Shown: positions 33,772 to 43,140, counted from the first letter of the stretch. The stretch is 64,000 nucleotides of DNA from Verrucomicrobiota bacterium (GCA_016716505.1 JADJWF010000002.1:838528-902527); one strand, 5' to 3'. The notes: generated by a model not told the origin, from the sequence alone. Numbers and translations are program-made.

Positions 33772-36700
33772 TCAACCCTTTGCCGCTGCCGGTTCATCGG
33801 GGCGCGGCGACACCACCGTGCCATCGCTTCGCACGGAAACCTCACGCGCGCCGGCGGGCACCGGCGAGTTCGTCTCGCGCCCACCGGGCCACCGGATGAG
33901 CAGCGCATCGGGGGGTTGCGGGCCCGTCACCACCAGCACACTGCTGTCTTGTGACCAGTAACCGCCGCCCGCCCGAACTTCCAGCACCGGCCCGGGCTGT
34001 CCGCCGAACACGCCCCTGACCTGCGCCCCGAAGCCGTCCGGATTCGCCGGGCCGGCGTCGAGCCGTACGCGCAGCCCCGGGGTCGCGGTTTGATTGCGGA
34101 ACAACCGGGTCTCCGCGCCGTTCTGCGCCACGGCCAGGTCCACCCGGCCGTCCGCATCGAAGTCCGCCACCGCGGCCCCACGTTGCTCGCCGTAGATCAG
34201 AACACCGGAGTCCTGACCGGCCACGGGGGCAAAGTCACCGCGGCCGTTGCCCCGCAGGATCAAACCGCGCCCGGCGTCGTAGCGGGGCGTATCGGGCTGG
34301 GCGCCGAAAAAGTTTTGCGCGAGGAAGAGATCCAGATGGCCATCTCCGTCGAAATCGGCGGCGCACAGGCCGAACACCGGCGCGAATTGCGCCTCGATGG
34401 GGAGCGGCCGCGCCTCGAACCGCTCGCCGCGATTCAGGAACACGGTCGTTTCCAGCCAGGCGGCCTCAAGGATCTTCGCCTCGGCGAGCCGCTCACCGAG
34501 CACCTCCTCGATGCCGGCGGTGCTGAAGGCGCGGTGGGAGGGGAATTCGCCGCGGAGAAATGGCAGCGAGGCGGCCAGGACGTCGAGCTGGCGTTCGGGT
34601 ACCAACTTCTTCAATCCCGCGTCGAAGTGCGCCTCGATCACATCCACCTTGCCGTCACCGCCCAGGTCGCCGAAGTAGAGGCGCAACGGCTGCGACCGAT
34701 GAGCCTGGTATTTCGTGTTCCGGCCCCAGTTGCCGGCCACCAGGTCCAGCCGGCCGTCGCCGTCGAAATCACCCGCGGTCACGCTGTTCCACCAACCAGT
34801 GAGGGCGGAGAGCTTCGCCGGGTGAGCGCCGGCTGGTTTGCCATCCGCCCACGTCAGCGCCGCATCCCACGGCCGCAATTGCCCCCGCTCGTTGCGAAAG
34901 ACCCGAAGCGGGCCCCACTCGGTGGCCAGAACCAGTTCCGGGAAACCGTCACCGTTCAGATCCGTGAACACCGCCCCGCTCACGAGGCCCACGTGCTTGA
35001 GCGCTTCGGCGGATGCGCCGGTCGCCTCGGAGAACTGTTGGAGGCTGGGGTGATTGATGAAAAGACGGGAGGTCGCCGGCTCCGGATACCGTCCGGGAAT
35101 CACTCGCCCGCCGACAAACAAATCGAGGTCGCCGTCGCCGTCCACGTCGGCCACCGCCAGCGGCCCCACGCTGGACGCCGTGGCCGGCAGCCAGTCGGCG
35201 GGAGGTTCTCCCGGACGGATCACCAGCACCGCTGCTCCGTTCGTCAGGCCGTCCTCGTAGTTGGAACTGCCGACCACCACCCGAGGAGCCTCGTCGTGGG
35301 CATTTCGCCAAACCAAAGCGGTCGTTTGATCCCGGCTCGCTGCGGCCACCGCCGGACCGGAATCCCGACCGCGAAATCCGCCCGCGCCGTCGTTGGTGAG
35401 CACCGCCAGGCGGCCGCCCTTGCCCGAGGGAACCATGAGGTCCTCCCGGCCGTCCCGGTTCACGTCGAACCAAGTCACGCCGGGGCCCAACTGGCTGAGG
35501 CGGTTGGGCAGCAGGGGCTGCCGCTCGAAGTCATCGAAACTCTCCTCGTGGTGGCGGTGCGCGAGGCGGGACGTCAGGTCTTCAAACCACGTCGGGCCCG
35601 CGGCGGGTCGGACGGAAGCGGGCCGCCGCGGGTTGTCCGTCGCCTTGGCTTCGTCGAATTCGTAGAGGCGGTTGGGCTCCGCATCCGCCAGCAGCGACCG
35701 CCGTCCACCGCGCCAGAGCACCTCGATGGTGAGCCGATTGGTCAGGGAGCCGGCGGCGAAGGTCCGCAGGGCTTCGTCTCCCGCCAGGTAACGGCCGCCG
35801 GCGATGATCTCTTGCATCTGCTCCGGGAGGCCCGGACTGGTCACGTGGACGCGGGCACCGATGCCGTGAGTGTTGGGTGGCAGACCGCGCAGACGGACGG
35901 CCACCCGCGGCGCGGCGGAGTTGTTGCGCAGGAGCAGCGGCGGGGCGTTCAAGTTGTTGACCACCACATCCAGGTCGCCGTCGTTGTCCAGGTCGGCCAG
36001 CGCCATGGCCTGCGACACGCCGCGCCAGTCGAAGCCCCACGCCGCGCTGATTTCCTCGAACGTCAGGTCGCGACGATTGCGAAAGGCCAGGTTGCCGGTG
36101 GCCAGGCGCGGGAAGGCACGGCGCTCGCGGAAGATCTCCGCATCGGTCAACCGGCGCGTGGCGCGCAGCCGCTTGAGGTACTCGACCACGTCCATGTCGC
36201 GAGCCGCACGCTCCATGCCGTTCACGGCCAGGAGGTCCTCCCAACCATCGAGGTCCACGTCGAGGAACACGCAGGACCACGCCCATTCGGTCGCCTCCAC
36301 GCCCGCCAGTTGCGCGATCTCGGCATAGGTGTCGTCGCCCCGGTTCAGGAGAAGCACGTTCAGGCCGTATTGGGGGCGGTCATCGTACACCCCGGGCGCG
36401 GCAACCGTGGGGTTGCGATCGCCCATGTATCGCATCCGCTGGCTGTGTTCCCGGCTCATCATGTCCATGGCGAAAAAGTCCAGCCAGCCGTCGCGGTTGA
36501 AGTCGGCGAAGTCCACCGCCATCGAGAACATGGCGTTCTTGCGGATGGCCAGGCGCGGAATGAGGCGGAAGCGGCCGTCGCCCTGATTCAGCCAGACCCG
36601 GTCCAGGGTCTGGAAGTCGTTACAAACATAAAGGTCCGGCAGCCCGTCTTGGTTGATGTCTCGAAAGGTGGCGGTCAGACCCCACTCGAAGGGTGGCGCG

Positions 36701-37575
36701 GTCAGGGCGCGGCCGTCCTCGTCCAGAAAGGCGCCACCCGTGAACGGTACCGCGAGGAAATTCGAGCCGCCGACATTGCGATAGAGCACATCCGGTTCGC
36801 CGTTCTCCTCGACCACTCCGCGGGCATTGACCGTGAAGCGGTTGGTCAGGTCCGGTTCGGTGACCGGGCGCCCGTTGACGGTTTCGATCATCTGCCGCCC
36901 ATCCACCGTCTTGAACGTGGCGCGGGCGTTCGGCATGTCCATCAGGGCGGAGGTGCGGTAATTGCAAAGGTAAAGATCGAGGAACCCATCGCCGTCGTAA
37001 TCGGCGAGCGTCGCGGTCATGCCGCCTTTGCCGGGGTTGAGCGGCGCGCCCCAGCTCTCAAAGCGACCCGTGCCGTCGTTGCGAAAGACATGGGTGCCGT
37101 TGCCCACCGTGTTGACGATCAGGTCCAGGTCGCCGTCGCCATCGAGGTCCGCGAACGCAGCGCCGCTGGAGGTCAGCCCGCGCAGCGCCACCCCCGCGCC
37201 GGCGGTGATGTTGGTGAATCGCCAGTCGCCCAGGTTCCGGTACAGCGCGTTCGCGCCGTCCGCGCAGGCGAGATAGATGTCCACGCGGCCGTCACCGTCC
37301 ACGTCGCCGAGGGCCAGCCCGGCGCCGTTGAGGAGAATCTGGTTCGTCAGGTGACGGGATTCTGGAAGGGTGTTGGTGAACGCAACGCCCGTTTGCGACG
37401 CCGCCAGCGCGGTGAAGCCCGCCTTGCCCGCCGGGCCCGGCTGCAGGGCCGCGCTGCGGCCGAGCGGGTTTGGTTCCCACTCCAGCGAACCCGCCGCGCC
37501 AGACGGAACGGTCACCGCGAACCCGACGACCCACGGAAGCCAGTGCCCAAGCAAGCGAAATGGGTACGCCAACAT
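33772..37575 (-). CDS. Giant secreted FG-GAP/VCBS repeat protein with two UnbV (ASPIC) domains
   Basis: 1267 aa. Start ATG 37575 gives a signal peptide (LLGHWLPWVVGFAVTVPSGAAG); an ATG 12 codons upstream is possible. At least a dozen Ca2+-binding FG-GAP/VCBS units of the D-x-D-x-D-G-x-x-D type are seen, e.g. LGDVDGDGRVDIYLA, FADLDGDGDLDLIVN, LADYDGDGFLDLYL, FRDINQDGLPDLYVC, VADVDGDGDLDLFVG, AADFDGDGHLDLFLA, building a beta-propeller pair. UnbV/ASPIC-type domains follow each propeller (GLPPNTHGIGARVHV...; ANPDGFGAQVRGVFGG...). CRTAC1-like proteins of this build are abundant in Planctomycetota and Verrucomicrobiota; function unknown, probably surface adhesion or complex carbohydrate handling. 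Confidence 0.92.
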   Translation of the reverse strand: MLAYPFRLLGHWLPWVVGFAVTVPSGAAGSLEWEPNPLGRSAALQPGPAGKAGFTALAASQTGVAFTNTLPESRHLTNQILLNGAGLALGDVDGDGRVDIYLACADGANALYRNLGDWRFTNITAGAGVALRGLTSSGAAFADLDGDGDLDLIVNTVGNGTHVFRNDGTGRFESWGAPLNPGKGGMTATLADYDGDGFLDLYLCNYRTSALMDMPNARATFKTVDGRQMIETVNGRPVTEPDLTNRFTVNARGVVEENGEPDVLYRNVGGSNFLAVPFTGGAFLDEDGRALTAPPFEWGLTATFRDINQDGLPDLYVCNDFQTLDRVWLNQGDGRFRLIPRLAIRKNAMFSMAVDFADFNRDGWLDFFAMDMMSREHSQRMRYMGDRNPTVAAPGVYDDRPQYGLNVLLLNRGDDTYAEIAQLAGVEATEWAWSCVFLDVDLDGWEDLLAVNGMERAARDMDVVEYLKRLRATRRLTDAEIFRERRAFPRLATGNLAFRNRRDLTFEEISAAWGFDWRGVSQAMALADLDNDGDLDVVVNNLNAPPLLLRNNSAAPRVAVRLRGLPPNTHGIGARVHVTSPGLPEQMQEIIAGGRYLAGDEALRTFAAGSLTNRLTIEVLWRGGRRSLLADAEPNRLYEFDEAKATDNPRRPASVRPAAGPTWFEDLTSRLAHRHHEESFDDFERQPLLPNRLSQLGPGVTWFDVNRDGREDLMVPSGKGGRLAVLTNDGAGGFRGRDSGPAVAAASRDQTTALVWRNAHDEAPRVVVGSSNYEDGLTNGAAVLVIRPGEPPADWLPATASSVGPLAVADVDGDGDLDLFVGGRVIPGRYPEPATSRLFINHPSLQQFSEATGASAEALKHVGLVSGAVFTDLNGDGFPELVLATEWGPLRVFRNERGQLRPWDAALTWADGKPAGAHPAKLSALTGWWNSVTAGDFDGDGRLDLVAGNWGRNTKYQAHRSQPLRLYFGDLGGDGKVDVIEAHFDAGLKKLVPERQLDVLAASLPFLRGEFPSHRAFSTAGIEEVLGERLAEAKILEAAWLETTVFLNRGERFEARPLPIEAQFAPVFGLCAADFDGDGHLDLFLAQNFFGAQPDTPRYDAGRGLILRGNGRGDFAPVAGQDSGVLIYGEQRGAAVADFDADGRVDLAVAQNGAETRLFRNQTATPGLRVRLDAGPANPDGFGAQVRGVFGGQPGPVLEVRAGGGYWSQDSSVLVVTGPQPPDALLIRWPGGRETNSPVPAGAREVSVRSDGTVVSPRPDEPAAAKG

Positions 37576-37691
37576 GCTGGCGATGATGGAACAGTCCACC
37601 GCCGGGTGCAATTCGATGGGACGGGGACGTCGCCGCCGGCAGGGCAGTCCCCGGGCCCGCTTCGATTTTCGACGGACGGCGCTGCTTGGAG

Positions 37692-38372
37692 TCAGTACGC
37701 GGGAGCGTTCAGGCCATTTCCCGGCGCCTCTCCACGCACGATAGCCACGCCGGCGGAGGTGCCCAGGCGCGTTGCCCCGGCCGCGATCAGTGCCCGGGCC
37801 GTGGCCGCGTCCCGGATGCCCCCCGCGGCCTTGACGCCGTAATGCGGGCCGACGATCTCGCGCAAGAGCTTCACGTCTTCCACCGTCGCTCCGCCGGCGT
37901 TGAAACCGGTGGAGGTCTTCACGAAGCGTGCCTCGGCTTTCATCACCAACTCGCAGGCGCGGCGCTTCTCCGCCCCGGTCAGCAGCCCGGTCTCGATGAT
38001 CACTTTGACCACCCGGTCGTCGGCCGCTTCCACCACATCCCGCAGTTCGCGCACCACCGCGGCGTCTTCGCCGCCCTTGAACCGGCCGAGGTTGAGCACC
38101 ACGTCAATCTCGTGCGCGCCGGCATCCACGGCGGCCTCGGTCTCGTAACGCTTCACGTCTGCCTCGGTTGCGCCGAGCGGGAAGCCCACCACCGCGACCA
38201 CCTTCACGCCCGAATCTTCGAGGGCGTGATAGGCCGACGCGACCCACGCGCCGTTCACGCAGACCGCGTGAAAACGGTGCTCGCGCGCCTCGGCGCACAG
38301 ACGCTCGATGTCGGCGGCCGTGGCGTCCGGTCGCAGCAGGGTATGGTCAATGTATCGGGCCAGCTCGCTCAT
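37692..38372 (-). CDS. deoC: Deoxyribose-phosphate aldolase
   Basis: 226 aa. ARYIDHTLLRPDAT at the N-terminus, VNGAWVASAYHAL, VVAVVGFPLGA, EIDVVLNLGRFKGG, VKVIIETGLLTGAEK and the Schiff-base lysine in ARFVKTSTGF, then GVKAAGGIRDAATA: the full DeoC barrel. It cleaves 2-deoxyribose-5-phosphate to glyceraldehyde-3-phosphate and acetaldehyde in nucleoside salvage. Start 38372 is the family position; the longer open frame to 38543 overlaps the divergent DUF2934 gene and is unconserved. It stands alone. Confidence 0.96.
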   Translation of the reverse strand: MSELARYIDHTLLRPDATAADIERLCAEAREHRFHAVCVNGAWVASAYHALEDSGVKVVAVVGFPLGATEADVKRYETEAAVDAGAHEIDVVLNLGRFKGGEDAAVVRELRDVVEAADDRVVKVIIETGLLTGAEKRRACELVMKAEARFVKTSTGFNAGGATVEDVKLLREIVGPHYGVKAAGGIRDAATARALIAAGATRLGTSAGVAIVRGEAPGNGLNAPAY

Positions 38373-38481
38373 GGAGGCCAGCCTCGGCAAGGCAGGCGGG
38401 TCTGACAAGCGTGATGGCAAAGGAATCGGTCCGGGAGCACTTGCGCGGCCGAAGCGGGCGCTTACCTTGCGACCGGAGGCC

Positions 38482-38709
38482 ATGAAAACTACCAGAAAGA
38501 AAAGCAAACCAGCGTCGGCGCCGACCTCTTCACCCACCGCCAACGTTGAGCTGAGTGAAGCCGAAATTGCGCGGGTGGCTTACGAAATCTGGGAGGAAGA
38601 AGGGCGCCCGGAGGGCCGCGATCTCGAACATTGGATGCTTGCCCGCAAGCGTTTGCTCGCCCAGCTCGCGTCGCCGCGCGCCGGCGAGGTTCCGAAAACC
38701 GACGCCTGA
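38482..38709 (+). CDS. DUF2934 protein
   Basis: 75 aa. A lysine-rich head (MKTTRKKSKPASAPTSS) and the short DUF2934 helix ARVAYEIWEEEGRPEGRDLEHW. Family function unknown. A clear Shine-Dalgarno (GGAGG, 4 nt before ATG at 38482) makes this one of the best-supported starts in the window. Its promoter must lie in the 110 bp shared with deoC. The next gene, a dehydrogenase, begins 100 bp later. Confidence 0.85.
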   Translation: MKTTRKKSKPASAPTSSPTANVELSEAEIARVAYEIWEEEGRPEGRDLEHWMLARKRLLAQLASPRAGEVPKTDA

Positions 38710-38808
38710 CGGAGAAGCGACAATCGGGGTTGGCTGCCTGGGCATTTCCGCGCCGCCACCTCGCCGAAAGGTCCACTCCGGCCCTGCCGCGGATACCGCC
38801 CACTGCTG

Positions 38809-39810
38809 ATGCTCACCACCACTGTCTTCGACACCCGCGCCTACGATCGGGAATCTCTGCTTCGCGCGGCCGCTGGTTTCCCGATTGAGTGGCGCTTCCT
38901 GGATTTCCGCCTGACCCGCGAGACGGCAGCGCTGGCGCGGGGGGCGCGGGCGGTGTGCGTGTTCGTGAACGACGAACTCGACCGGCCCTGCCTCGAAGCC
39001 GTTGCGGGGCTGGGGGTGGAACTGGTCGCCCTCCGCTGCACCGGTTTCAACAACGTGGATCTCGCAGCGGCCAAAGAGCTGCGGCTTCCGGTCGTCCGCG
39101 TGCCCGTCTATTCGCCGCACGCCGTGGCGGAACACGCCGTCGCCCTGCTGCTGGCGCTCAACCGCAAGATTCACCGGGCCTTCAACCGGGTACGGGACCT
39201 GAACTTCGCCTTGCAGGGCCTTGAAGGCTTCGACCTCCACGGCAAGACCGCCGGGATTGTGGGCACCGGCAAGATCGGCCGGGTGGCCGCGCAGATCCTC
39301 CGCGGTTTCGGGATGCGGGTCCTCGCCTACGACCCGTACCCGAATCACGACTGGGCGTCGCAACACGCCGTGGAGTACACCGATGTCTCCTCCGTGATCG
39401 GCCTGAGCGATGTCATCTCGCTGCATACGCCGCTGACCCCCGAGACCAAGCATCTGGTTCGTTGGGAGACCATCGAGTTGATGAAGCCCGGCGTGATTCT
39501 GATCAACGTCAGCCGGGGCGCGCTGATCGAAACGCGGGCCCTGATTGAAGCGCTGAAGAGCGGGCGGCTGGGAGGCGTGGCACTCGACGTGTACGAGGAA
39601 GAGGAGGGCATCTTCTTCGAGGACCTGTCCGGGCAGGTGCTGCAGGACGACGATCTGGCGAGGCTGTTGACCTTTCCGAACGTATTGATCACCGCCCACC
39701 AGGCTTTTCTGACCCGCGAGGCCTTGGACGACATCGCCCGCACCACGGTGGCCAACCTGCGAGCGCTGACTGAAGGCAAACCTTTCGTCGAAGGCTCGGT
39801 CCTGGTCTGA
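38809..39810 (+). CDS. ldhA: D-2-hydroxyacid dehydrogenase, D-lactate dehydrogenase type
   Basis: 333 aa. Substrate domain with LRCTGFNNVDLAAAKE and YSPHAVAEHAVALLLALNRK; NAD domain GIVGTGKIGRVAAQIL with an acidic-type loop AYDPYPN, NVSRGALIET (catalytic Arg), ALDVYEEEEGIFFED (catalytic Glu) and TAHQAFLTREAL (catalytic His). The YEEE..FFED wording is characteristic of the fermentative LdhA group, which reduces pyruvate to D-lactate with NADH. A related hydroxyacid is possible. The D-lactate so formed could be a substrate of the GlcD-type oxidase at 56380, though they are not linked. Confidence 0.93.
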   Translation: MLTTTVFDTRAYDRESLLRAAAGFPIEWRFLDFRLTRETAALARGARAVCVFVNDELDRPCLEAVAGLGVELVALRCTGFNNVDLAAAKELRLPVVRVPVYSPHAVAEHAVALLLALNRKIHRAFNRVRDLNFALQGLEGFDLHGKTAGIVGTGKIGRVAAQILRGFGMRVLAYDPYPNHDWASQHAVEYTDVSSVIGLSDVISLHTPLTPETKHLVRWETIELMKPGVILINVSRGALIETRALIEALKSGRLGGVALDVYEEEEGIFFEDLSGQVLQDDDLARLLTFPNVLITAHQAFLTREALDDIARTTVANLRALTEGKPFVEGSVLV

Positions 39811-39869
39811 TCTCGCCGCGCCGGGCGGCAACGCGCCGCGCGGTTCTTTGAGGGGAAGATTGCCGGAAC

Positions 39870-39945
39870 TGGTGGGCGCTGAGGGATTCGAACCCCCGAC
39901 CTACTCGGTGTAAACGAGACGCGCTAGCCACTGCGCCAAGCGCCC
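39870..39945 (-). tRNA. tRNA-Val (UAC)
   Basis: 76 nt including an encoded CCA. Acceptor GGGCGCT/AGCGCCC, D-stem GCGC/GCGC, anticodon loop TTTACAC with TAC, T-loop TTCGAAT with a 5-bp stem including one G-U pair. The top base pair of the anticodon stem (27-43) is a U-U mismatch by this reading. Confidence 0.93.
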
Positions 39946-40060
39946 TACCTAGTCGAAGACCGGCTCGCCGGGCGAAAAGCATCCAAGTCCACGTAATGGT
40001 GTCCGCCACCCCTCCCCCAGCCTTGTCGCCGCGCCCGTGCCGCCCGGCCCGCGCGACGGA

Positions 40061-40579
40061 CTATGCAAGTTGCCCACTCGCCCGCAAGCAGTTCTGATCG
40101 GGAAGGGCTGCACCAGCCGGTGTGGCGACGGCTTCGGCGCGACCCGGCCTAGCCGAGGCCAGATCGGACGCCTCAGCGGAGTCCCGGAGGATCGCGCTGA
40201 CGAGCACGGCAGCGGCGAGCCGGTGCATTCCCCAGTTGGCGAGCTGGTGGCGCACCCACTCGGCGAACCCATAGCCGGGAAACACCTAGCGATCGAAGAA
40301 GTACGAACCGGCCGGTCCGCCGCCGACGCCCGCCAACAGCCGAAAATACCAGGGCGGGGCGGATTCCCGAAGCACCAATTCAGTCAGCGCGGTTCCCAAG
40401 GCGGCGGCGGCGAGGACATTCCACACCACGCCGACGCGGGCCGGCCAAAGCAGCCGGGCGCGTTCGGTCCAGTGCTCGCCCGCCGAGCGGCGCCAAGGAC
40501 GGAGTGCCAGCCAGTTGGCGAGGATGGTGACCGTCGCGCCGAAACCGAAGAGGGCAACGGAGAGCAGGAGCGGCGGCAA
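40061..40579 (-). pseudogene. Membrane-protein gene broken by an in-frame TAG
   Basis: From ATG 40579 the minus strand encodes MPPLLLSVALFGFGATVTIL, further hydrophobic helices and GPAGSYFFDR, then TAG (40288-40286). The same frame continues at once as VFPGYGFAEWVRHQLANWGMHRLAAAVLVSAIL, again protein-like with a helix, before decaying into low-complexity sequence by about 40160. This suggests a membrane protein of some 140 residues or more truncated by a nonsense mutation, or suppression of the TAG. No family was recognised. It fills the space between the two tRNA genes. Confidence 0.45.
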
Positions 40580-40595
40580 ACGATTCAGAGGAAAC

Positions 40596-40671
40596 TGGTG
40601 GAGCCGAGGGGAGTCGAACCCCTGACCTTCTCATTGCGAACGAGACGCTCTGCCAACTGAGCTACGACCCC
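40596..40671 (-). tRNA. tRNA-Ala (CGC)
   Basis: 76 nt with encoded CCA. Acceptor GGGGTCG/CGGCTCC includes the G3-U70 pair that identifies alanine tRNAs. D-arm TAGCTCAGTTGGCAGAGCG; anticodon loop TTCGCAA (CGC); T-arm AGGGGTTCGACTCCCCT. Confidence 0.95.
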
Positions 40672-41039
40672 AACCGCGTTCGGTAGCCGGCCAAGTTCCT
40701 TCGCCGGCTCCGGGACGACTATGATTTCGACCATCCTCGGCGCAAGCAGAAACTCCCATGACCCAAGCGCCAACGGGTTGCTGGTCGGAGAGGAATTCGA
40801 GTGTGAGCGAGGCCCAGACGCGTGCGCCGAAGGCATGGTCGTGGCAGCAACCGGCGGCTCCCATGCTTTGGCGCAGGCCGGTAGCGGCGAGAACGGCGCG
40901 GGTGTGGCGGCGGCGTACCAGCAGCCCCGGACGGAGTGGAAGAAGGGTCCTCGGGGCGAGCCGGCGGGAAGCAGGGTGCTGTCGAGGGCACCGCACAAAA
41001 AGCCGCGTGAAGGGCGGTGGCGCGCCCCCCAAGCGATGA
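40672..41039. other. Gene-free stretch after tRNA-Ala
   Basis: Several open frames exist on both strands but none has a plausible start, codon bias or recognisable domain. Nothing specific seen. Confidence 0.4.
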
Positions 41040-41092
41040 CGGGGCAGGAGAAGACGTCAAGGGTGATGGGGCGGCTGGAAAGCCGGCGTTTC

Positions 41093-41140
41093 AGTCGTGC
41101 CTAAATTCTTGTCGGCACTCAGCGCAGACCTCGCGGTCGG
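41093..41140. repeat. Decayed solo copy of the H1-H2 hairpin pair
   Basis: TAAATTCTTGTCGGCACTCA followed by GCGCAGACC-TCGC-GGTCGGCAG aligns base by base with the H1-H2 core of the array at 7.7-10.4 kb. The left arm of H1 is mutated (CCTAAA for GCCGAC), so it no longer forms a good hairpin, and H2 keeps only part of its stem with a TCGC loop. The 90 bp around it (GGCTGGAAAGCCGGCG; CTCTGGAGACCGGCG; GGTCCGGAGACC) consist of further short GC-rich direct and inverted repeats. Confidence 0.65.
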
Positions 41141-41296
41141 CAGCGGGCCGCTCTGGAGACCGGCGTTACAAGCGTCGGAGCCGGTCCGGAGACCGCCGGT
41201 GCAGGAAGGCGGCAGTACCCGCCGGAGCCCCCGGGCATCGCTGTGCGGCGAAACGGGCACTTGGCAGAACCGCAAGAATTTCCCATTCTCATTCCC

Positions 41297-42154
41297 ATGA
41301 GACTGCGTGTTTCCCTGACCAAAGGCCCCGGCATGCGCCCCGGCCTCGCCGGCTTCACCCTCATTGAACTGTTGGTCGTCATCGCCATCATTGCGATCCT
41401 CGCCGGAATGCTGTTGCCCGCGCTGAGTCGGGCCAAGGCCAAGGCCCAGGGCATTTCCTGTCTGAGCAATCTCAAGCAGATGGGACTCGCCTGGGTCATG
41501 TACGCGACGGACAACGGCGAGCGCATCCCGCCGAACAATGGCAACGACCAAAGCGGCTTCGTTCTCAACGTCACGCCGCACTATCCGAATACCTGGGTGG
41601 CCGGCTGGCTGGAGTTCAACGGGACGCCGGACAACACCAACACGCTCTTCCTCACCCGCAGCCATCTGCATCCGTTTTTGAACACCTTGGGAGTCTGGAA
41701 GTGTCCGGCGGACCAGAGCGTCTCGAAGCACGGCGGGCGCACCTACAACCGGGTCCGGAGCATGTCCATGAACAACTGGATGAACAGCCGGGACCCGTGG
41801 AACGGCGCCAGTGAGTACAAAATCATTCGCCGCACCTCGGACATGACGGAACCTGGTCCGGCCGGCACTTGGTTGCTCATTGACGAGCGCGAGGAAAGCA
41901 TCAACGACGGCTTTTTCGTGGTGACCATGAACCAGCGCGGCCAGGGCTGCTACTTGGTGGATTACCCTGCCAGCTATCACAACGGCGCCGGGGGCCTCAA
42001 CTTCGCCGATGGACACTCGGAGATCAAAAAGTGGCTCGACCCGCGCACGACGCCCAAGCTGAAGAAGAACAGCAATCTTCAACTCAACATTCCCTCGCCG
42101 AACAATCGCGACATTGCCTGGCTCCAGGAGCGCTCGACGGGCCGGGTGCGGTGA
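41297..42154 (+). CDS. Type II secretion-like pseudopilin (H-X9-DG type), copy 2 of 3
   Basis: 285 aa. ATG 41297 (MRLRVSLTKGPGMRPGLAG) gives the usual short basic leader before GFTLIELLVVIAIIAILAGM (helix at about residues 20-40). The body has WYxTDNGERIPPN-like repeats, NNWMNSRDPW, a DEREESINDGFF segment shared almost word for word with the copies at 2269 and 57839, YHNGAGGLNFADGHSE (H-X9-DG) and a terminal SPNNRDIAWLQERS. No secretion-system genes are adjacent. The nearest upstream feature is the decayed hairpin repeat. Confidence 0.92.
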   Translation: MRLRVSLTKGPGMRPGLAGFTLIELLVVIAIIAILAGMLLPALSRAKAKAQGISCLSNLKQMGLAWVMYATDNGERIPPNNGNDQSGFVLNVTPHYPNTWVAGWLEFNGTPDNTNTLFLTRSHLHPFLNTLGVWKCPADQSVSKHGGRTYNRVRSMSMNNWMNSRDPWNGASEYKIIRRTSDMTEPGPAGTWLLIDEREESINDGFFVVTMNQRGQGCYLVDYPASYHNGAGGLNFADGHSEIKKWLDPRTTPKLKKNSNLQLNIPSPNNRDIAWLQERSTGRVR

Positions 42155-42366
42155 ACGGCTTCGTCAGTTCACTCCCTCCGCCAACCGGCGGCGCGCGGCC
42201 ATTTACTCCGTCCACGGGCTCTCCAAAACACCCCGCGCGTCACCGAATTGTCACGCGCTCTTGACCGCGCTGCCCTTCACGGGGTGCCGGGCGGCGGCAA
42301 CCGTTGGCGGTCGTGAACGATTTCTCGATTGCCGAAGGGACCCGGGCCCCATGCGCTTCCGCGCGC

Positions 42367-43116
42367 ATGGGGGAACGCGTATTAAGCCGGGCGACCGGAA
42401 CAGCCCGCTACCGCGTGCGACTGGCGGAAAGTGAGGAGGATTTGCGGGCCGCGCAAACCTTGCGGTTCCTCGTCTTCAACCTGGAACTGAACGAAGGACT
42501 CGAGGAATCGTTTGTCACCTGTCGGGACGCGGATCCCTTCGATGCCGTGTGCGACCACCTGTTGGTGGAGGATGCCGCCTCGCGGGAAGTCGTGGGCACG
42601 TACCGCCTGCAGCCGGGACCGCGGGCGGCGGGGGCCCTCGGATTTTACTGCGACCGGGAGTTCGATCTCGCGCCATTTGCCGGGCGACGGAACCAACTCC
42701 TGGAACTGGGGCGTGCGTGCGTTCATCGCGACCACCGCAATCTCGCCGTCCTGGCGCTGCTCTGGAGCGGCATCCATCGGTACGCCAGCCAGTGCGGGGC
42801 GCGCTTCCTGATGGGCTGCAGTTCGCTGCCGACGACCGACCCCGCGATGGGCGCCCGCGCCTATTCGGACCTCATGCGCCGCCATCTGGCCCCGGAAGAC
42901 TGGCGCACGGTGCCGCGCGTTGATTCCGCCTGTCCGCTCGATCGCCTCCACCCGGCGCCCGTGCCCGTGCCCAAGCTGCTTTCCGCGTACCTCTCGCTCG
43001 GCGCCTGGTTGTGCGGGCCGCCCGCGCTCGACCGCGAATTTAAGACGGTGGATTTCCTGACGGTCCTCGATTTGGCCACGCTGAGTCCACGGGCCGCGAA
43101 GATGCTGGCGGGCTGA
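42367..43116 (+). CDS. olsB: GNAT-type N-acyltransferase, ornithine lipid synthesis (OlsB-like)
   Basis: 249 aa. YRVRLAESEEDLRAAQTLRF, FNLELNEGL, FDAVCDHLLVED, VVGTYRLQPG, GFYCDREFDLAPF, LLELGRACVHRDHRN and RFLMGCSSLPTTDP follow the OlsB/hemolysin-related acyltransferase pattern. In other bacteria OlsB puts a 3-hydroxyacyl chain from ACP onto the alpha-amino group of ornithine. Start ATG 42367 is chosen because the conserved region begins about 16 residues later; TTG or GTG codons up to 21 codons upstream are in frame. The next gene, 24 bp on, encodes a PlsC-type acyltransferase: the classic olsB-olsA order. Confidence 0.88.
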   Translation: MGERVLSRATGTARYRVRLAESEEDLRAAQTLRFLVFNLELNEGLEESFVTCRDADPFDAVCDHLLVEDAASREVVGTYRLQPGPRAAGALGFYCDREFDLAPFAGRRNQLLELGRACVHRDHRNLAVLALLWSGIHRYASQCGARFLMGCSSLPTTDPAMGARAYSDLMRRHLAPEDWRTVPRVDSACPLDRLHPAPVPVPKLLSAYLSLGAWLCGPPALDREFKTVDFLTVLDLATLSPRAAKMLAG

Positions 43117-43140
43117 CCGGCAACCTGCTTGCGCGCACGC

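Noticed and set aside
34090..37842. A 1250-codon open frame on the plus strand opposite the FG-GAP gene
   Set aside because: It mirrors the minus-strand gene in a GC-rich region; its translation is Arg/Gly/Val/His-rich with no domain, whereas the minus frame has a signal peptide and regular Ca2+-binding repeats.
39870..40671. Genomic island integrated at the tRNA genes
   Set aside because: No integrase, no repeated tRNA 3' end and no change in base composition around the tRNAs.
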